Positions 27,425 through 36,631 of a DNA stretch of 64,000 nt are shown piece after piece. A model generated the notes under the pieces. That model searched no databases. It had not been told where the DNA came from and saw only the letters and a list, made by a program, of their open reading frames with translations. The position numbers were made by a program, and so were the translations under genes. This stretch comes from SCTM01 sp965279655 (lineage in GTDB: Bacteria; Pseudomonadota; Alphaproteobacteria; Rhodospirillales; Rhodospirillaceae), in contig OZ257255.1 in the NCBI GenBank assembly GCA_965279655.1, positions 124,001 through 188,000 on the forward strand. The letters are read 5' to 3'. Each line of letters starts with the position of its first letter. Position 1 is the stretch's first letter.

Positions 27425-29521
27425 ATGGCTGAACTGGCGCGCCTTGCGATCGAGGACGGGGTCGGCGTGATCACCGTCGACAATCCACCCGTGAACGCGT
27501 TCTCGCACGCGGTGCGAATCGATCTACGGAAGGCCGTGCGGGCGGCGTTCGCCGACCCGGCGGTGAACGCGGTTGTCATCCATGGGGCCGGCAAGACCTT
27601 CATGGCCGGATCCGACATCAAGGAATTCGACACCGGGCAGAAGGATCCCTGGCTCGGGGACGTCATCGACGAGATTGAGGCGGGCCCGAAGCCGGTGGTC
27701 GCCGCGATCCACGGCACCGCGCTGGGCGGCGGCTTCGAGACCGCGCTCGGCTGCCACTATCGAATCTGCGATGCGAAGGCGAAGGTGGGGCTGCCGGAAG
27801 TCACGCTGGGCATCATCCCCGGCGCGGGCGGCACGCAGCGCCTGCCACGGTTGATCGGCATCGAAGCCGCAATCGCGGCAGCGAGCAGCGGCAAGCATAT
27901 GGGCGCCGCGGAGGCGCTCAAACTTGGGGCGGTCGATGAGATCGTGCAGGGTGACCTGATGACGGCGGCTATCGCCGCGGGGAAACGGCTGGTGGGGGCG
28001 CCCCTGCGGCGCACCAGCGAACAGCCGTTCCCGGGCGGCGCGCAGACACCCGCGTTCTTCGACGCGCAGCGCGGTGCGTTGAAGAAGCGCAATCGCGGCT
28101 TTCCCGCGCCGCCAACGGTGGTGGATGCGATCGAAGCGGCCGCCCAGGGTCCTTTCCGCGACGGCATGGCGCGGGAGCGCGCCCTCAATGCGGAGTTGAA
28201 GGCCAGCCTCCAATCGAAAGCCCTGCGGCACCTGTTCTTCGGCGAGCGGGAGGTGGCGCACATCCCCTTCATCCCGAAGGAGACACCACCGCGTCCTATC
28301 AGCACCGTGGGTGTGGTCGGCGCAGGTACCATGGGCGCGGGCATCGCGGTGAATTTCCTCAACGCCGGCTATCGCGCGGTGGTGACGGACACGAAGGAAG
28401 AGGCGATTGCGCGCGGCCGCACTACCATCGCCAAGATCTACGAGCGCGAGGTGGAGAAGGGACGCCTGAAGCCCGAGGTGCGCGATGACCGCCTCAATCG
28501 TCTGACGATGTCGCTCGACATAGCCACCCTCAAAGATGCCGATCTCGTGATCGAGGCGGCCTTCGAGGATATGCCTATCAAGCAGGGTATCTTCCAAAAG
28601 CTGGATGCCGTCTGCAAACCCGGAGCGATCCTGGCCTCCAATACCTCCACGCTCGATCTGAATCAGATCGCGGACGTCACGACGCGTCCGCAGGACGTGA
28701 TCGGCACGCACTTCTTCTCGCCGGCGCACATCATGCGCTTGCTGGAAGTCGTGCGCGGCGCCAAGACGGCGAACGATGTCGTCGCGACTTTGATGTCGGC
28801 GGGCAAGAAAATCGACAAAGTCGCCGTGCTGTCCGGCGTGTGCTTCGGTTTCATCGGCAATCGGATGTTCGAGGGTTATATCCGCGAATCCCAGCGACTC
28901 TTGCTGGAGGGCGCCACGATCCCGCAAGTCGACAAGGCATTGACGGACTGGGGCATGGCTATGGGCCCCCACGCCGTGATCGACCTCGCCGGCGTGGACG
29001 TGAGCTTCCTCACCCGCGAAGGCAATCGCGCCAATCTGCCGCCGGACCCGACCTATTGTCTGATCGGTGACAGGCTCCACCACATGGGCCGCCTTGGTCA
29101 GAAGACGAAGAAGGGTTTCTACAAATACGGAGAGAAGGGCGCGGAAGCCGACCCGGAGGTCGAACAACTCATTCGCGACGAAGCTGCGCGGTTGAAGGTC
29201 CCGCAACGAACCTTCAGTGACCAAGAGATCGTGGAACGCTGCATCTTTCCGCTCATCACCGAAGGCGCACAGATCCTGGACGAGGGCATTGCCCTGCGGT
29301 CCGTCGATATCGACGTCGTGTGGTGCGCGGGCTACGGCTTTCCCCGTTATCGCGGCGGGCCGATGTTCCACGCTGATGCCGTTGGACTTCAAGGCGTCAT
29401 CGACGGCATGGCGCGCTTTGCCAAATCCGTGGGCAACGATTATGGCTACTGGACGCCTGCGCCGCTGCTGATCAGGCTGGCGGCCGAGGACAAAACTTTC
29501 AAGGAATGGAGCCGGACATGA
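27425..29521 (+). CDS. Enoyl-CoA hydratase / 3-hydroxyacyl-CoA dehydrogenase (FadB-like)
   Basis: A 698-residue bifunctional beta-oxidation protein. Residues about 1-190 are a crotonase domain with the oxyanion and Glu segments (ALGGGFETALGCHYR, LPEVTLGIIPGAGGTQRLPR). Residues about 293-475 are the NAD-binding domain (VGVVGAGTMGAGIAVNFLNA). The catalytic His region is THFFSPAHIMRLLEVVRG. Residues about 476-690 are two C-terminal 3HCDH domains (GFIGNRMFEGYIRES, GYGFPRYRGGPM). All three parts look intact. No thiolase is adjacent; one is present at 38047-39237. It overlaps the next gene by four bases (ATGA). Confidence 0.92.
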   Translation: MAELARLAIEDGVGVITVDNPPVNAFSHAVRIDLRKAVRAAFADPAVNAVVIHGAGKTFMAGSDIKEFDTGQKDPWLGDVIDEIEAGPKPVVAAIHGTALGGGFETALGCHYRICDAKAKVGLPEVTLGIIPGAGGTQRLPRLIGIEAAIAAASSGKHMGAAEALKLGAVDEIVQGDLMTAAIAAGKRLVGAPLRRTSEQPFPGGAQTPAFFDAQRGALKKRNRGFPAPPTVVDAIEAAAQGPFRDGMARERALNAELKASLQSKALRHLFFGEREVAHIPFIPKETPPRPISTVGVVGAGTMGAGIAVNFLNAGYRAVVTDTKEEAIARGRTTIAKIYEREVEKGRLKPEVRDDRLNRLTMSLDIATLKDADLVIEAAFEDMPIKQGIFQKLDAVCKPGAILASNTSTLDLNQIADVTTRPQDVIGTHFFSPAHIMRLLEVVRGAKTANDVVATLMSAGKKIDKVAVLSGVCFGFIGNRMFEGYIRESQRLLLEGATIPQVDKALTDWGMAMGPHAVIDLAGVDVSFLTREGNRANLPPDPTYCLIGDRLHHMGRLGQKTKKGFYKYGEKGAEADPEVEQLIRDEAARLKVPQRTFSDQEIVERCIFPLITEGAQILDEGIALRSVDIDVVWCAGYGFPRYRGGPMFHADAVGLQGVIDGMARFAKSVGNDYGYWTPAPLLIRLAAEDKTFKEWSRT

Positions 29522-30285
29522 GCCTCTTTTCTCTCGCGGGCCAAGTGGCCGTGGTGACCGGGTCCACGCGCGGCATCGGCAAAGCTGTCGCCATGATGTT
29601 CGCCGCCCACGGGGCGAAAGTGGTGGTCTCCAGCCGCAAGGCCGACGCTTGCGCCGCCGTGGTGAAAGAGATCACCGATGCCGGTGGCACGGCCGTCGCG
29701 ATCACGGCGAACATGTCGGACCTGGCGGCGGTTGAGAACCTTGCCAAGGAAACCGAGCGACAACTCGGGCCGGTCAACATCCTGGTCTGCAACGCGGCGG
29801 TGAATCCGGTCTACGGCCCTATGTCGAAGGTCGATGACCGCGCCTTCGAGAAGGTGATGACGACCAACGTCGGCGCGAACCTGAAGCTCATCAATCTGCT
29901 CTCGCCGGGAATGGCCGGAGCGGGCGGCGGGTCGATCATCCTGCTGTCGAGCGTGGTGGCGTTCGCGGGCTCGCGCAATATCGGCGCCTACGCAATCTCC
30001 AAGGCTGCGGACATTCAGCTGGTGCGCAATTTCGCCATCGAACTCGGGCCGCAGAACATCCGCGTGAATGCTATCGCGCCTGGCCTGATCGCCACGGACT
30101 TCGCGACGGTGCTGTGGGAGGGGCCCGCCGGGAAGGCCTTCGCCGCCAAGACGCCCCTTGGCCGCTTGGGCGAGCCGGACGATATCGCCGGTGTCGCCCT
30201 GTTCCTGGCGTCGAAGGCCGCGAAGTTCGTCACCGGCCAGTGCATCGTCGCCGACGGCGGCGTGCTGCAGCAGGATCCTTTCTAG
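29518..30285 (+). CDS. Short-chain dehydrogenase/reductase (SDR)
   Basis: A 255-residue classical SDR. It has the Rossmann motif TGSTRGIGKAVAMMFAAHGA (TGxxxGIG), NAAV, the catalytic Ser in SIILLSSVVAF and the Y-x-x-x-K pair in GAYAISKAADIQLVRNFAIE, and ends VTGQCIVADGGVLQQDPF. The Ser-Tyr-Lys triad is complete. It overlaps the fadB-like stop in an ATGA arrangement, so it is translated with it. The GST-FadB-SDR grouping points to a catabolic route for an acyl-CoA or xenobiotic, but the substrate cannot be named. Confidence 0.9.
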   Translation: MSLFSLAGQVAVVTGSTRGIGKAVAMMFAAHGAKVVVSSRKADACAAVVKEITDAGGTAVAITANMSDLAAVENLAKETERQLGPVNILVCNAAVNPVYGPMSKVDDRAFEKVMTTNVGANLKLINLLSPGMAGAGGGSIILLSSVVAFAGSRNIGAYAISKAADIQLVRNFAIELGPQNIRVNAIAPGLIATDFATVLWEGPAGKAFAAKTPLGRLGEPDDIAGVALFLASKAAKFVTGQCIVADGGVLQQDPF

Positions 30286-30332
30286 GGCGTGATCTGAAAA
30301 AGTGGGTACCGGTTTTTCGTAAGATCGCGCCC
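30285..30332. repeat. 48-bp palindromic intergenic repeat, copy 2
   Basis: The arms GGGCGTGATC and GATCGCGCCC enclose GAAAAAGTGGGTACCGGTTT. The element begins at the last base of the SDR stop codon. It shares length and core with the element at 13216-13263. Confidence 0.72.
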
Positions 30333-30345
30333 CAAAAATAGACTC

Positions 30346-30381
30346 AAAGAAAAAGGCCCGCACCTTGCGATGCGGGCCCTT
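30346..30381 (-). terminator. Rho-independent terminator of the DegP-type protease gene
   Basis: GGCCCGCA and TGCGGGCC form an eight-pair stem around an eight-base loop. On the minus strand it is followed by TTTTTCTTT. It lies 20 bases beyond the protease stop and may also stop plus-strand transcripts from the SDR operon. Confidence 0.8.
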
Positions 30382-30400
30382 TGTCGGAATGTAAGCCTGC

Positions 30401-31879
30401 CTAGGGCAGGATCACTCGGAAGTCTTCAGCGGTCGCACCTTCGCCACGGCGGATCGAGAGCACGGTCTGCCGCAAAGAGGTCTTCAGGGCCGTCGTGAAC
30501 TCTTCCAGGCTCTTCACCGGCGTGCGGTTGACCGCGACAACCAGATCGCGCGGACGGAACCCGATGGTCCAGGCGGCGCTGTTGCGTGTGACGTCCGTCA
30601 CGCGCACACCGCGCTGCTTGTCGCTCGGATCGACATCGTCGAACGAGGCGCCGTCCAGCCCTTCGCGGTTCGGCATTTCGGCGGCGGTCGCGGCCGCTTG
30701 CTCCGACTTGGAGTTCGGCGTCTTACCGATGGCGACCTTGATGTCCATCTTCTTGCCGTCGCGGTTGACGGCGAGTTCGACGCTGGTGCCGACGGTCATC
30801 AGACCAAGCCGGTTCTTCAGATCCTGCGAGGTGCGGACCGGCTTGCCGTCAACGGCGGTGATCACGTCGCCGGCCTTCACGCCCGCCGCTTGAGCGGGCG
30901 AGCCCGGCACGAGGCTGCTCACGAACGCGCCTTGGGTGTTCTCAAGGCCAAGGTTCTTCGCCATCTCCGGCAGGATGTCGGTGATCGACACGCCGATCAT
31001 GCCGCGATTGACCTTGCCGGTGGACGCAAGCTGCGACACGACCGCGGTCACCATGTGCGAGGGGATCGCGAAGCCGATGCCGATGTTGCCGCGGCCGCCG
31101 AGGATCGCGGTGTTGATGCCGATCACTTCGCCACGGAGGTTGACGAGCGGACCGCCGGAGTTACCCGGGTTGATCGACGCGTCGGTCTGGATGAAGTCCT
31201 CGAAGCCTTCGATGCCCATGCCGGCGCGGCCGGTGGCGGAGACGATGCCCGCGGTCACGGTGCCGCCCAGGCCGAACGGGTTGCCGATCGCGACGACGTA
31301 GTCGCCGACCCGCAGCTGAGTGGAATCGCCCAGCGGCGCGGCGGTCAGGTTCTTCGCTTCGACCTGCAGCAAGCCCACGTCGGTGCCTTCGTCGCTGCCG
31401 ATGATCTTCGCGGCCAGCTCGCGACCGTCCTTGAGGGTGACGAAAACTTCCGTCGCCTTATCGATCACGTGGTGATTGGTGAGGATGTAGCCCTTGTCCT
31501 TATCGATGATGACCCCGGAGCCGACCGAGTTCAGCTGGCGCTCACGCGGCGCGCGCGGACGCTGGCCGGGACGCTGCTCATCGCCGTCGTCGTTCGGGAT
31601 ACCGAAGAACGGGCGGAGCTGCGGCGGAATCCCGGAGGTGTCGGGCATCTCGGCTTTGCTCTTCACGGCGACGTTCACCACCGCCGGGGCGACACGGTCG
31701 ACCAGCGGCGCGAGCGAGGGCACGCCGTCGCGTGTCGGCACCGCTTGCGCATGCGCCTGAGGAACGAATACGGGAGCGGCCCCGAGCATCAGCAGGGCGG
31801 CTGTTCCGGCGAGGATCGAGTCACGAACCGCGCGGGTCCGGGCGGACGCGCGGTCGGCGCCGGAGAAACGAAGATACAT
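30401..31879 (-). CDS. degP: DegP/DegQ-family periplasmic serine protease (Do family)
   Basis: A 492-residue periplasmic protease/chaperone. The signal peptide is about residues 20-45 (SILAGTAALLMLGAAPVF and HAQA). The trypsin-like domain has the triad His in ILTNHHVID (about 135), Asp in GSDEGTDVGLLQ and Ser in INPGNSGGPLVNLRG (about 241). Two PDZ domains follow at about 285-380 (GAFVSSLVPGSPAQAAGVKA) and 405-490. The LA loop is Pro/Arg rich (QRPGQRPRAPRERQ). Such proteases degrade or refold misfolded envelope proteins. It stands alone with its own terminator and a 240-base upstream region in which I see no clear regulatory motif. Confidence 0.92.
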   Translation of the reverse strand: MYLRFSGADRASARTRAVRDSILAGTAALLMLGAAPVFVPQAHAQAVPTRDGVPSLAPLVDRVAPAVVNVAVKSKAEMPDTSGIPPQLRPFFGIPNDDGDEQRPGQRPRAPRERQLNSVGSGVIIDKDKGYILTNHHVIDKATEVFVTLKDGRELAAKIIGSDEGTDVGLLQVEAKNLTAAPLGDSTQLRVGDYVVAIGNPFGLGGTVTAGIVSATGRAGMGIEGFEDFIQTDASINPGNSGGPLVNLRGEVIGINTAILGGRGNIGIGFAIPSHMVTAVVSQLASTGKVNRGMIGVSITDILPEMAKNLGLENTQGAFVSSLVPGSPAQAAGVKAGDVITAVDGKPVRTSQDLKNRLGLMTVGTSVELAVNRDGKKMDIKVAIGKTPNSKSEQAAATAAEMPNREGLDGASFDDVDPSDKQRGVRVTDVTRNSAAWTIGFRPRDLVVAVNRTPVKSLEEFTTALKTSLRQTVLSIRRGEGATAEDFRVILP

Positions 31880-32122
31880 GGGATGACGGCCTTTCTTGTT
31901 CTGGAAGGTTTGACGCCATCGGAAGGCTCCGAAGGGCAGGCGTCAGCCGTGTGTGCGGCTCGGGTCTGGATGTTAGCGACACGTGCCTTTCAATCAATCG
32001 TGGTAACAGCTATTTAATCTCGCATCAGAGGCGAAAAACGCTGGTTTTCCGCGGGTTTCCGCCGACGCTAAAACGTATGTAACGCGCCGCTGTTCCCCCT
32101 GAACCTTGCGCCGAAGCCCGGC

Positions 32123-32572
32123 TCAGGCCGGTGGCAAGTCCGCCGTGCACGCCTTGCACTTCGTTGCCTGGATCGGTACCGGCGTCAGACACAGCGGGCA
32201 ATTGCGCTCGGAGGGCGACGCGGGCGGCGCCTCATGCGCCATCCGGTTCTTCATGCGGTTGATCTGTTTCACCAACAGGAAAACCGCGAAGGCCACGATC
32301 GCGAAATCGAGGCACGTGTTGATGAACAGGCCATAGTTCAGCGTCGGCGCGCCCGCCGCCTTGGCGTCGGCCAGGCTGTTGTAGTGTTGGCCGGAGAGGC
32401 TGACGAACAAGTTCGAGAAATCGACCTTGCCGAGCAGGAGGCCGACCGGCGGCATGATCACATCGTTGACCAGCGAAGTCGTGATTTTGCCGAAGGCGGC
32501 GCCGATGATAACACCCACGGCCAAGTCGATGACGTTGCCCTTCAGGGCAAACTCGCGGAATTCTTTCAGCAT
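32123..32572 (-). CDS. mscL: Large-conductance mechanosensitive channel with zinc-ribbon tail
   Basis: A 149-residue inner-membrane channel opening under osmotic downshock. MLKEFREFALKGNVIDLAVG is the amphipathic S1 helix and start of TM1, AAFGKITTSLVNDVIMPPVG completes TM1, and TM2 is about residues 75-98 (YGLFINTCLDFAIVAFAVFL). The usual cytoplasmic helical bundle is replaced by a C-terminal CPLC-x10-CKAC motif, a probable zinc ribbon (residues about 125-145). Similar Cys-rich tails occur in other MscL proteins. GGAGG precedes the ATG at 32572. It stands alone, divergent from the aldo/keto reductase. Confidence 0.92.
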   Translation of the reverse strand: MLKEFREFALKGNVIDLAVGVIIGAAFGKITTSLVNDVIMPPVGLLLGKVDFSNLFVSLSGQHYNSLADAKAAGAPTLNYGLFINTCLDFAIVAFAVFLLVKQINRMKNRMAHEAPPASPSERNCPLCLTPVPIQATKCKACTADLPPA

Positions 32573-32645
32573 GCGGTTTCCTCCTTCGCTGATTGGCTCC
32601 TCCAAATCCTATTGCAACGCCTCCTCCGGCACAAAGGAGACACCC

Positions 32646-33554
32646 ATGTCTCGCGATCTTTCCCGCGCCCAGTTCCTCGGACTTGCCGCCGGTGCGGCGG
32701 CGGCCGGGACAGTGGGCACGGCGTATGCGGCCGATACCGCGCCGATCATGAGGGCGATCCCGAAGTCGGGGGAGAAACTCCCGGTGATCGGGTTGGGCAC
32801 GAGCGAGGTCTTCGAAAGCATCAGTGCCGACCAGCGCCGCGATGTCGTGAAGGCGATGCTCGACACGGGCGGCACCATCATCGACACCGCGCCGTCCTAC
32901 GGCGACGCGGAGAACACCTCCGGTCAGGCGGTCGCGGAGCTGAACGCGCGCGGCAAGGTGTTCTTCGCCACCAAGGTTGGCGCCAGCAGCAAGGACGAAG
33001 GCATCGCCCAGAACGAGGCCTCGTTCAAGAAGCTGCGGACCGACAAAATCGACCTGATCCAGGTCCACAATTTGCGCGACACGGCGACTCAACTCGGCCT
33101 CCTGCGCGACCTCAAGGCCAAAGGGCGCATCCGCTATCTCGGCATCACGCATTTCATCGAAGGTCCCCAGGAAGCCCTGGCGGAGTGGATGGGGAGGGAG
33201 CCGCTGGACTTCATCCAGCTGAACTACTCCCTCGACGTCCGCGATCCGGAGAAGCGCCTCCTCCCCATGGCGGCGGACAAGGGCATCGCGGTGCTGGTGA
33301 ATTTGCCGCTGGGCCGCGGCCGGGTCTTGAACGCGGTCAAGAACAAGCCCCTGCCGGGGTGGGCGGGAGAGGCGGGTGTGACAACTTGGGCGCAGTTGTT
33401 GCTCAAGTTTGTTGTCAGCCATCCGGCGGTCACCGCGGCGATTCCGGCGACCCGCAATCCCGCCCATATGCGGGAGAACGGAATCGCCGGGCAGGGCAAG
33501 GTGCTCACCGCGACACAGCGCAATGAACTGATCGCGCTGTTCGAAAAGGCATGA
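32646..33554 (+). CDS. Exported aldo/keto reductase
   Basis: A 302-residue protein with an N-terminal export signal (MSRDLSRAQFLGLAAGAAAA, then GTVGTAYA), probably Tat-like though it lacks a clear Arg pair. The aldo/keto reductase barrel follows: GLGTSEVFES, the catalytic Asp and Tyr in IIDTAPSYGDAE, Lys in FFATKVG and His in LIQVHNLRD. The NADP-binding end is represented by AAIPATRNPAHMRENG. Export of an NADPH enzyme is only sensible if it is folded with cofactor first, which fits Tat. AAAGGAG precedes the ATG. Confidence 0.83.
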   Translation: MSRDLSRAQFLGLAAGAAAAGTVGTAYAADTAPIMRAIPKSGEKLPVIGLGTSEVFESISADQRRDVVKAMLDTGGTIIDTAPSYGDAENTSGQAVAELNARGKVFFATKVGASSKDEGIAQNEASFKKLRTDKIDLIQVHNLRDTATQLGLLRDLKAKGRIRYLGITHFIEGPQEALAEWMGREPLDFIQLNYSLDVRDPEKRLLPMAADKGIAVLVNLPLGRGRVLNAVKNKPLPGWAGEAGVTTWAQLLLKFVVSHPAVTAAIPATRNPAHMRENGIAGQGKVLTATQRNELIALFEKA

Positions 33555-33639
33555 CGCTGTAGAACGGCGCGAGCGCGCTTGACGCCCGATGGCCCGCCCG
33601 GTCTAGTGATCGCGCGGCTCAGGCCGCGCCGGGGACACG

Positions 33640-34983
33640 ATGGACGCCGTCAGCGCCAACCTTCAGCCTTCACGCACGACTGATACCGCAGCCGTCTCGG
33701 TCCCCTTGAAGGTGGGCTGGGCGAGCGGCGCGCTTGGGTACGTGACCATGATGATCCTGGTCAACGTCATGTACCTCTACTTCATGGTGGGCACGCTGGG
33801 CGTGCGCGCGGACGTTGCGGGCGCGCTGCTGGCCGCCATTCGTCTGATCGACATGATCTTCGACCCCTTGATGGGCATCGCGAGCGATACCACACGCACG
33901 CGCTGGGGCGCGCGGCGGCCGTGGATGTTCGCAGCCGCATTCATTTCCGGGCTGGCGGTGTTCGCCATGTTCAATGTGCCGGAGATGGGCGACCTGCTGG
34001 TGACCTACATCGCAGCGACCCTGGTGCTGTTCTACATCGGCTACACCATGTTCGTGGTGCCGTTCCTCGCCATGCCGGCGGACATGACCGACAGCGACGC
34101 GGAACGCACCTCGCTCATGTCCTATCGCGCCGTCTTCACCGGGATCGCCGGGTTGGCTGCCTCGGCTCTCGCGCCATATCTCGTGCAGGTCTTCGGCAAC
34201 GACCGCGCCGCATTCGGCGACATGGCGATCGTTATGTCGGCGATGGTGACCGCCGCCATGCTGTATTCCGCGCTGAGCACAGCGAAGGCGCGTCCCGTGG
34301 CCGCCGCGCGCCCCCGCCAAGGCCTCGGCAATCTTGCGGTCCTGAAACAGCGCAACTTCCTCATCCTGCTGCTGGTGAAGCTCGCGGCGATCTTCGGCAT
34401 CACCTGTCATGGCGCCGTCGGCCTGTTTTTCCACGCCTACATTACGGAGCGCGGCCCGGTCGGTGTCGCATGGCTCGGCACCGTCAACCATGTGGCGACC
34501 ATCGTGACCGTGCCGGCTTGGCGCTGGGCGCTGATGCGCTATGGCAAGCGCGCGGTGCTGATGGTGGCGTTGCTCATGTACGCACTTGCATGCCTGTCAT
34601 GGATGGCCGCCGGACCGGCCGAGGCGGATTGGATCTTCAACCTGCGCGCCATCGCTCTCGGCGTCGGATTCTGCGGCATTGTGTTGACGACAACCGCGAT
34701 GCTGCCGGAAACGATCCAAGAGGATCTCGAGCAGCACGGCGCTAGCCGTGCCGGCACCATGGCCGGCCTGTTTGCCGGCGTGGAGAAAACGTCTTTTGCC
34801 TTGTCGCCGCTGGTGACCGGACTGCTCCTGTCGTCGGCGGGTTTCGCCAGTTTCACCGGTCCGCAGATTGAGCAGACCGATGAAGCCCTCGAAGCGGTGC
34901 GTCTCGCGGCCGGCGTCCTTCCGGCGGCCGCCGTTTTCGTGGCGCTCGCGATCGCGGCGCTGTATCGCCGCCGCAAAGCCTAG
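33640..34983 (+). CDS. MFS transporter, GPH (glycoside-pentoside-hexuronide:cation) type
   Basis: A 447-residue inner-membrane protein with about 12 hydrophobic helices. The early motif RLIDMIFDPLMGIASDTTRT followed by RWGARRPWM is the GPH/MFS_2 signature (D-x-x-x-D-P-x-x-G-x-x-S-D and R-W-G-R-R-x-P-W). A second symporter-type half ends at SFALSPLVTGLLLSSAGF. Substrates of the family are mostly sugars coupled to H+ or Na+, but this one cannot be assigned. The stop interlocks with the stop of the convergent EamA-type gene (CTAG at 34980-34983). Confidence 0.88.
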   Translation: MDAVSANLQPSRTTDTAAVSVPLKVGWASGALGYVTMMILVNVMYLYFMVGTLGVRADVAGALLAAIRLIDMIFDPLMGIASDTTRTRWGARRPWMFAAAFISGLAVFAMFNVPEMGDLLVTYIAATLVLFYIGYTMFVVPFLAMPADMTDSDAERTSLMSYRAVFTGIAGLAASALAPYLVQVFGNDRAAFGDMAIVMSAMVTAAMLYSALSTAKARPVAAARPRQGLGNLAVLKQRNFLILLLVKLAAIFGITCHGAVGLFFHAYITERGPVGVAWLGTVNHVATIVTVPAWRWALMRYGKRAVLMVALLMYALACLSWMAAGPAEADWIFNLRAIALGVGFCGIVLTTTAMLPETIQEDLEQHGASRAGTMAGLFAGVEKTSFALSPLVTGLLLSSAGFASFTGPQIEQTDEALEAVRLAAGVLPAAAVFVALAIAALYRRRKA

Positions 34984-35804
34984 GCGAGCAGCGCCGCCCC
35001 GCCGGCGATCACGACACAAGCCGTCATGCGCCATACGCTCAAGTGCTCGCCGAGGAAGAGGCGCGCCATGATCGCCGCGAACACCACGCTGGTCTCGCGC
35101 AGCGCCGACACCGGACCCATGGCGGTCACCGTGGTTGCCCAGATCACCGCGCTGTAGCCCGCGAAGGCGACGATGCCGCCCACCGATGCGGTCGCGATGT
35201 CGCGCACGGACGCAAGCATGCGCGGGCCGCGAACGATGAGGTAGATGACGTGAATGGTGATCGCCCACAACACGCTCATGGCGGCGATGTAACTCAACGC
35301 ATTGCCTGAGGCGCGCGCGCCGACGGCATCGACCACCGTGTAAAGTCCGATGGAAAGACCGGTCAGGAGGGCGATGGGCGCACGATCGGGCGCAAATCGG
35401 CGCCCCTCGAATGCCAGCGCGACGATGCCGCCGCTCACCAGCGCGATGCCGGCGGTGCGGCCCAGAGTGAGAGTTTCGCCGGCGATCCACAGGCCGCCGA
35501 GCGCGACCAGCAGCGGCGAGGATCCGCGGGCAATTGGGTAAGCTTGGCCGAATTCGCCCACCGAATACGCGCGCACCAGAAGCAACTGGTAGACGACGTG
35601 GATCGCCGCCGAAGCCGCCACGTAGGGCCAACTCTCGGGCGCGGGGAGGGGAAGGACGCACAGCACGACGGCGGAGAGCACGCCCTGGACCGTGCACAGG
35701 GCTGTCATCCACCAAAAGCGATCGCTGCCGCTCTTGAGGAGCGCATTCCAGCTGGCGTGCGCGACGGCAGCGCCAAGCACTACGGCGACGACAAGAGGAC
35801 TCAT
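34980..35804 (-). CDS. EamA/DMT-family transporter
   Basis: A 274-residue integral membrane protein with about ten helices in two EamA repeats: residues 1-130 (VLGAAVAHASWNALLKSGSD, then QLLLVRAYSVGEFGQAYPIA) and 145-274 (SAVIWATTVTAMGPVSALRE, then LGEHLSVWRMTACVVIAGG). The Asn/Trp-containing first helix and the Pro-containing helix near PIARGSSPLL are typical of drug/metabolite transporters. Substrate unknown. It is convergent with the MFS gene and shares the CTAG stop overlap. A minus-strand terminator for the next gene lies just upstream of its start. Confidence 0.85.
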   Translation of the reverse strand: MSPLVVAVVLGAAVAHASWNALLKSGSDRFWWMTALCTVQGVLSAVVLCVLPLPAPESWPYVAASAAIHVVYQLLLVRAYSVGEFGQAYPIARGSSPLLVALGGLWIAGETLTLGRTAGIALVSGGIVALAFEGRRFAPDRAPIALLTGLSIGLYTVVDAVGARASGNALSYIAAMSVLWAITIHVIYLIVRGPRMLASVRDIATASVGGIVAFAGYSAVIWATTVTAMGPVSALRETSVVFAAIMARLFLGEHLSVWRMTACVVIAGGAALLA

Positions 35805-35814
35805 CGGGTCCGGA

Positions 35815-35855
35815 CAAAAGAAAACGGGAGCAGCATGGTCGCTGCTCCCGTCTCG
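35815..35855 (-). terminator. Rho-independent terminator of the NAD(P)-binding protein gene
   Basis: ACGGGAGCAGC and GCTGCTCCCGT form an 11-pair stem with a six-base loop. On the minus strand it is followed by TTTTCTTTTG. It lies 22 bases after the stop at 35873. Confidence 0.85.
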
Positions 35856-35872
35856 ATTGACTACTTAAACTC

Positions 35873-36631
35873 TTATGGGCCGACGGGCTTGCCGTTGTCC
35901 TTTTTGACCTTGGCGATGTCGGCTTTCCAGGCGCCGGGCTGCGCCTTCGGATCCGTCACCACGCCGATGGTCTTTCCCAGCGCGTCCTTGTTGTTGAGGG
36001 ACGCGGCCATCACCAGGCCGATGTCGGAGCGGCAGGAGCGTTCACCCACAAGCCCTTCCGGATTGGCGACCTTGAGACCGGCCTTGCCGGGATCGCATTC
36101 ACCCAGGCCGCCCGGGCGGACGACGGTGTAAGGCACGCCGGACTCGCGCACGGCCTCCTCGCCCTTGCCCTTCCACATCAGCACCATGCTGCGGCGCTTA
36201 TTGAGGAAGGTCTCCGGGTTTGTGTCGCCGGCGCTGGTGGAGGACATCAGGACGATCTGCTTCACGTTCGCCGCCTTGGAGGCTTTGGCGAGATTGGCAA
36301 CGCCCTTGAAGTCGACGTCTTCCGGCAGCGCGTCGCCGGTGGAGCCGATGGTCGAGATGACGTAGTCCGCGCCTTTGAGCGCGGCGGGCAGGGAGTCGGG
36401 CTTTGTCACATCGCCCTGCACCTTTTGAGCAGCTGCCGGCAGATCCGTGACCTTGCTCGGGTCGCGGACCATCACGCGCACCTTGTAGCCCTCGTCGAGC
36501 AGGATCTTGGTGAGCGGCGTGCCGCTCCGGCCCGCGCCGACGACCACGACAGTGCCCTTGCTGTCCGCAGCGAGGACTGGCAGCGCAAATGTTGCCGCAA
36601 GCGCTGCGGCGATAACCGTACGGACGAACAT
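35873..36631 (-). CDS. Exported NAD(P)-binding (atypical SDR/NmrA-like) protein 1
   Basis: A 252-residue protein with a Sec-type signal peptide (MFVRTVIAAALAATFALPVL, then AA). The mature chain has a Rossmann domain: VVVVGAGRSGTPLTKILLDE with a GxGxxG-like loop, VMVRDP, GDVTKPDSLPAALKGADYVI and PYTVVRPGGLGE. The canonical SDR Y-x-x-x-K is replaced by the region around MLMWKGKGEEAV, as in NmrA-like proteins. Two relatives with signal peptides lie at 36789-37616 and 39245-40018. The job of a nucleotide-binding fold in the periplasm is unclear; it may have lost cofactor use or act on periplasmic substrates. Confidence 0.78.
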   Translation of the reverse strand: MFVRTVIAAALAATFALPVLAADSKGTVVVVGAGRSGTPLTKILLDEGYKVRVMVRDPSKVTDLPAAAQKVQGDVTKPDSLPAALKGADYVISTIGSTGDALPEDVDFKGVANLAKASKAANVKQIVLMSSTSAGDTNPETFLNKRRSMVLMWKGKGEEAVRESGVPYTVVRPGGLGECDPGKAGLKVANPEGLVGERSCRSDIGLVMAASLNNKDALGKTIGVVTDPKAQPGAWKADIAKVKKDNGKPVGP

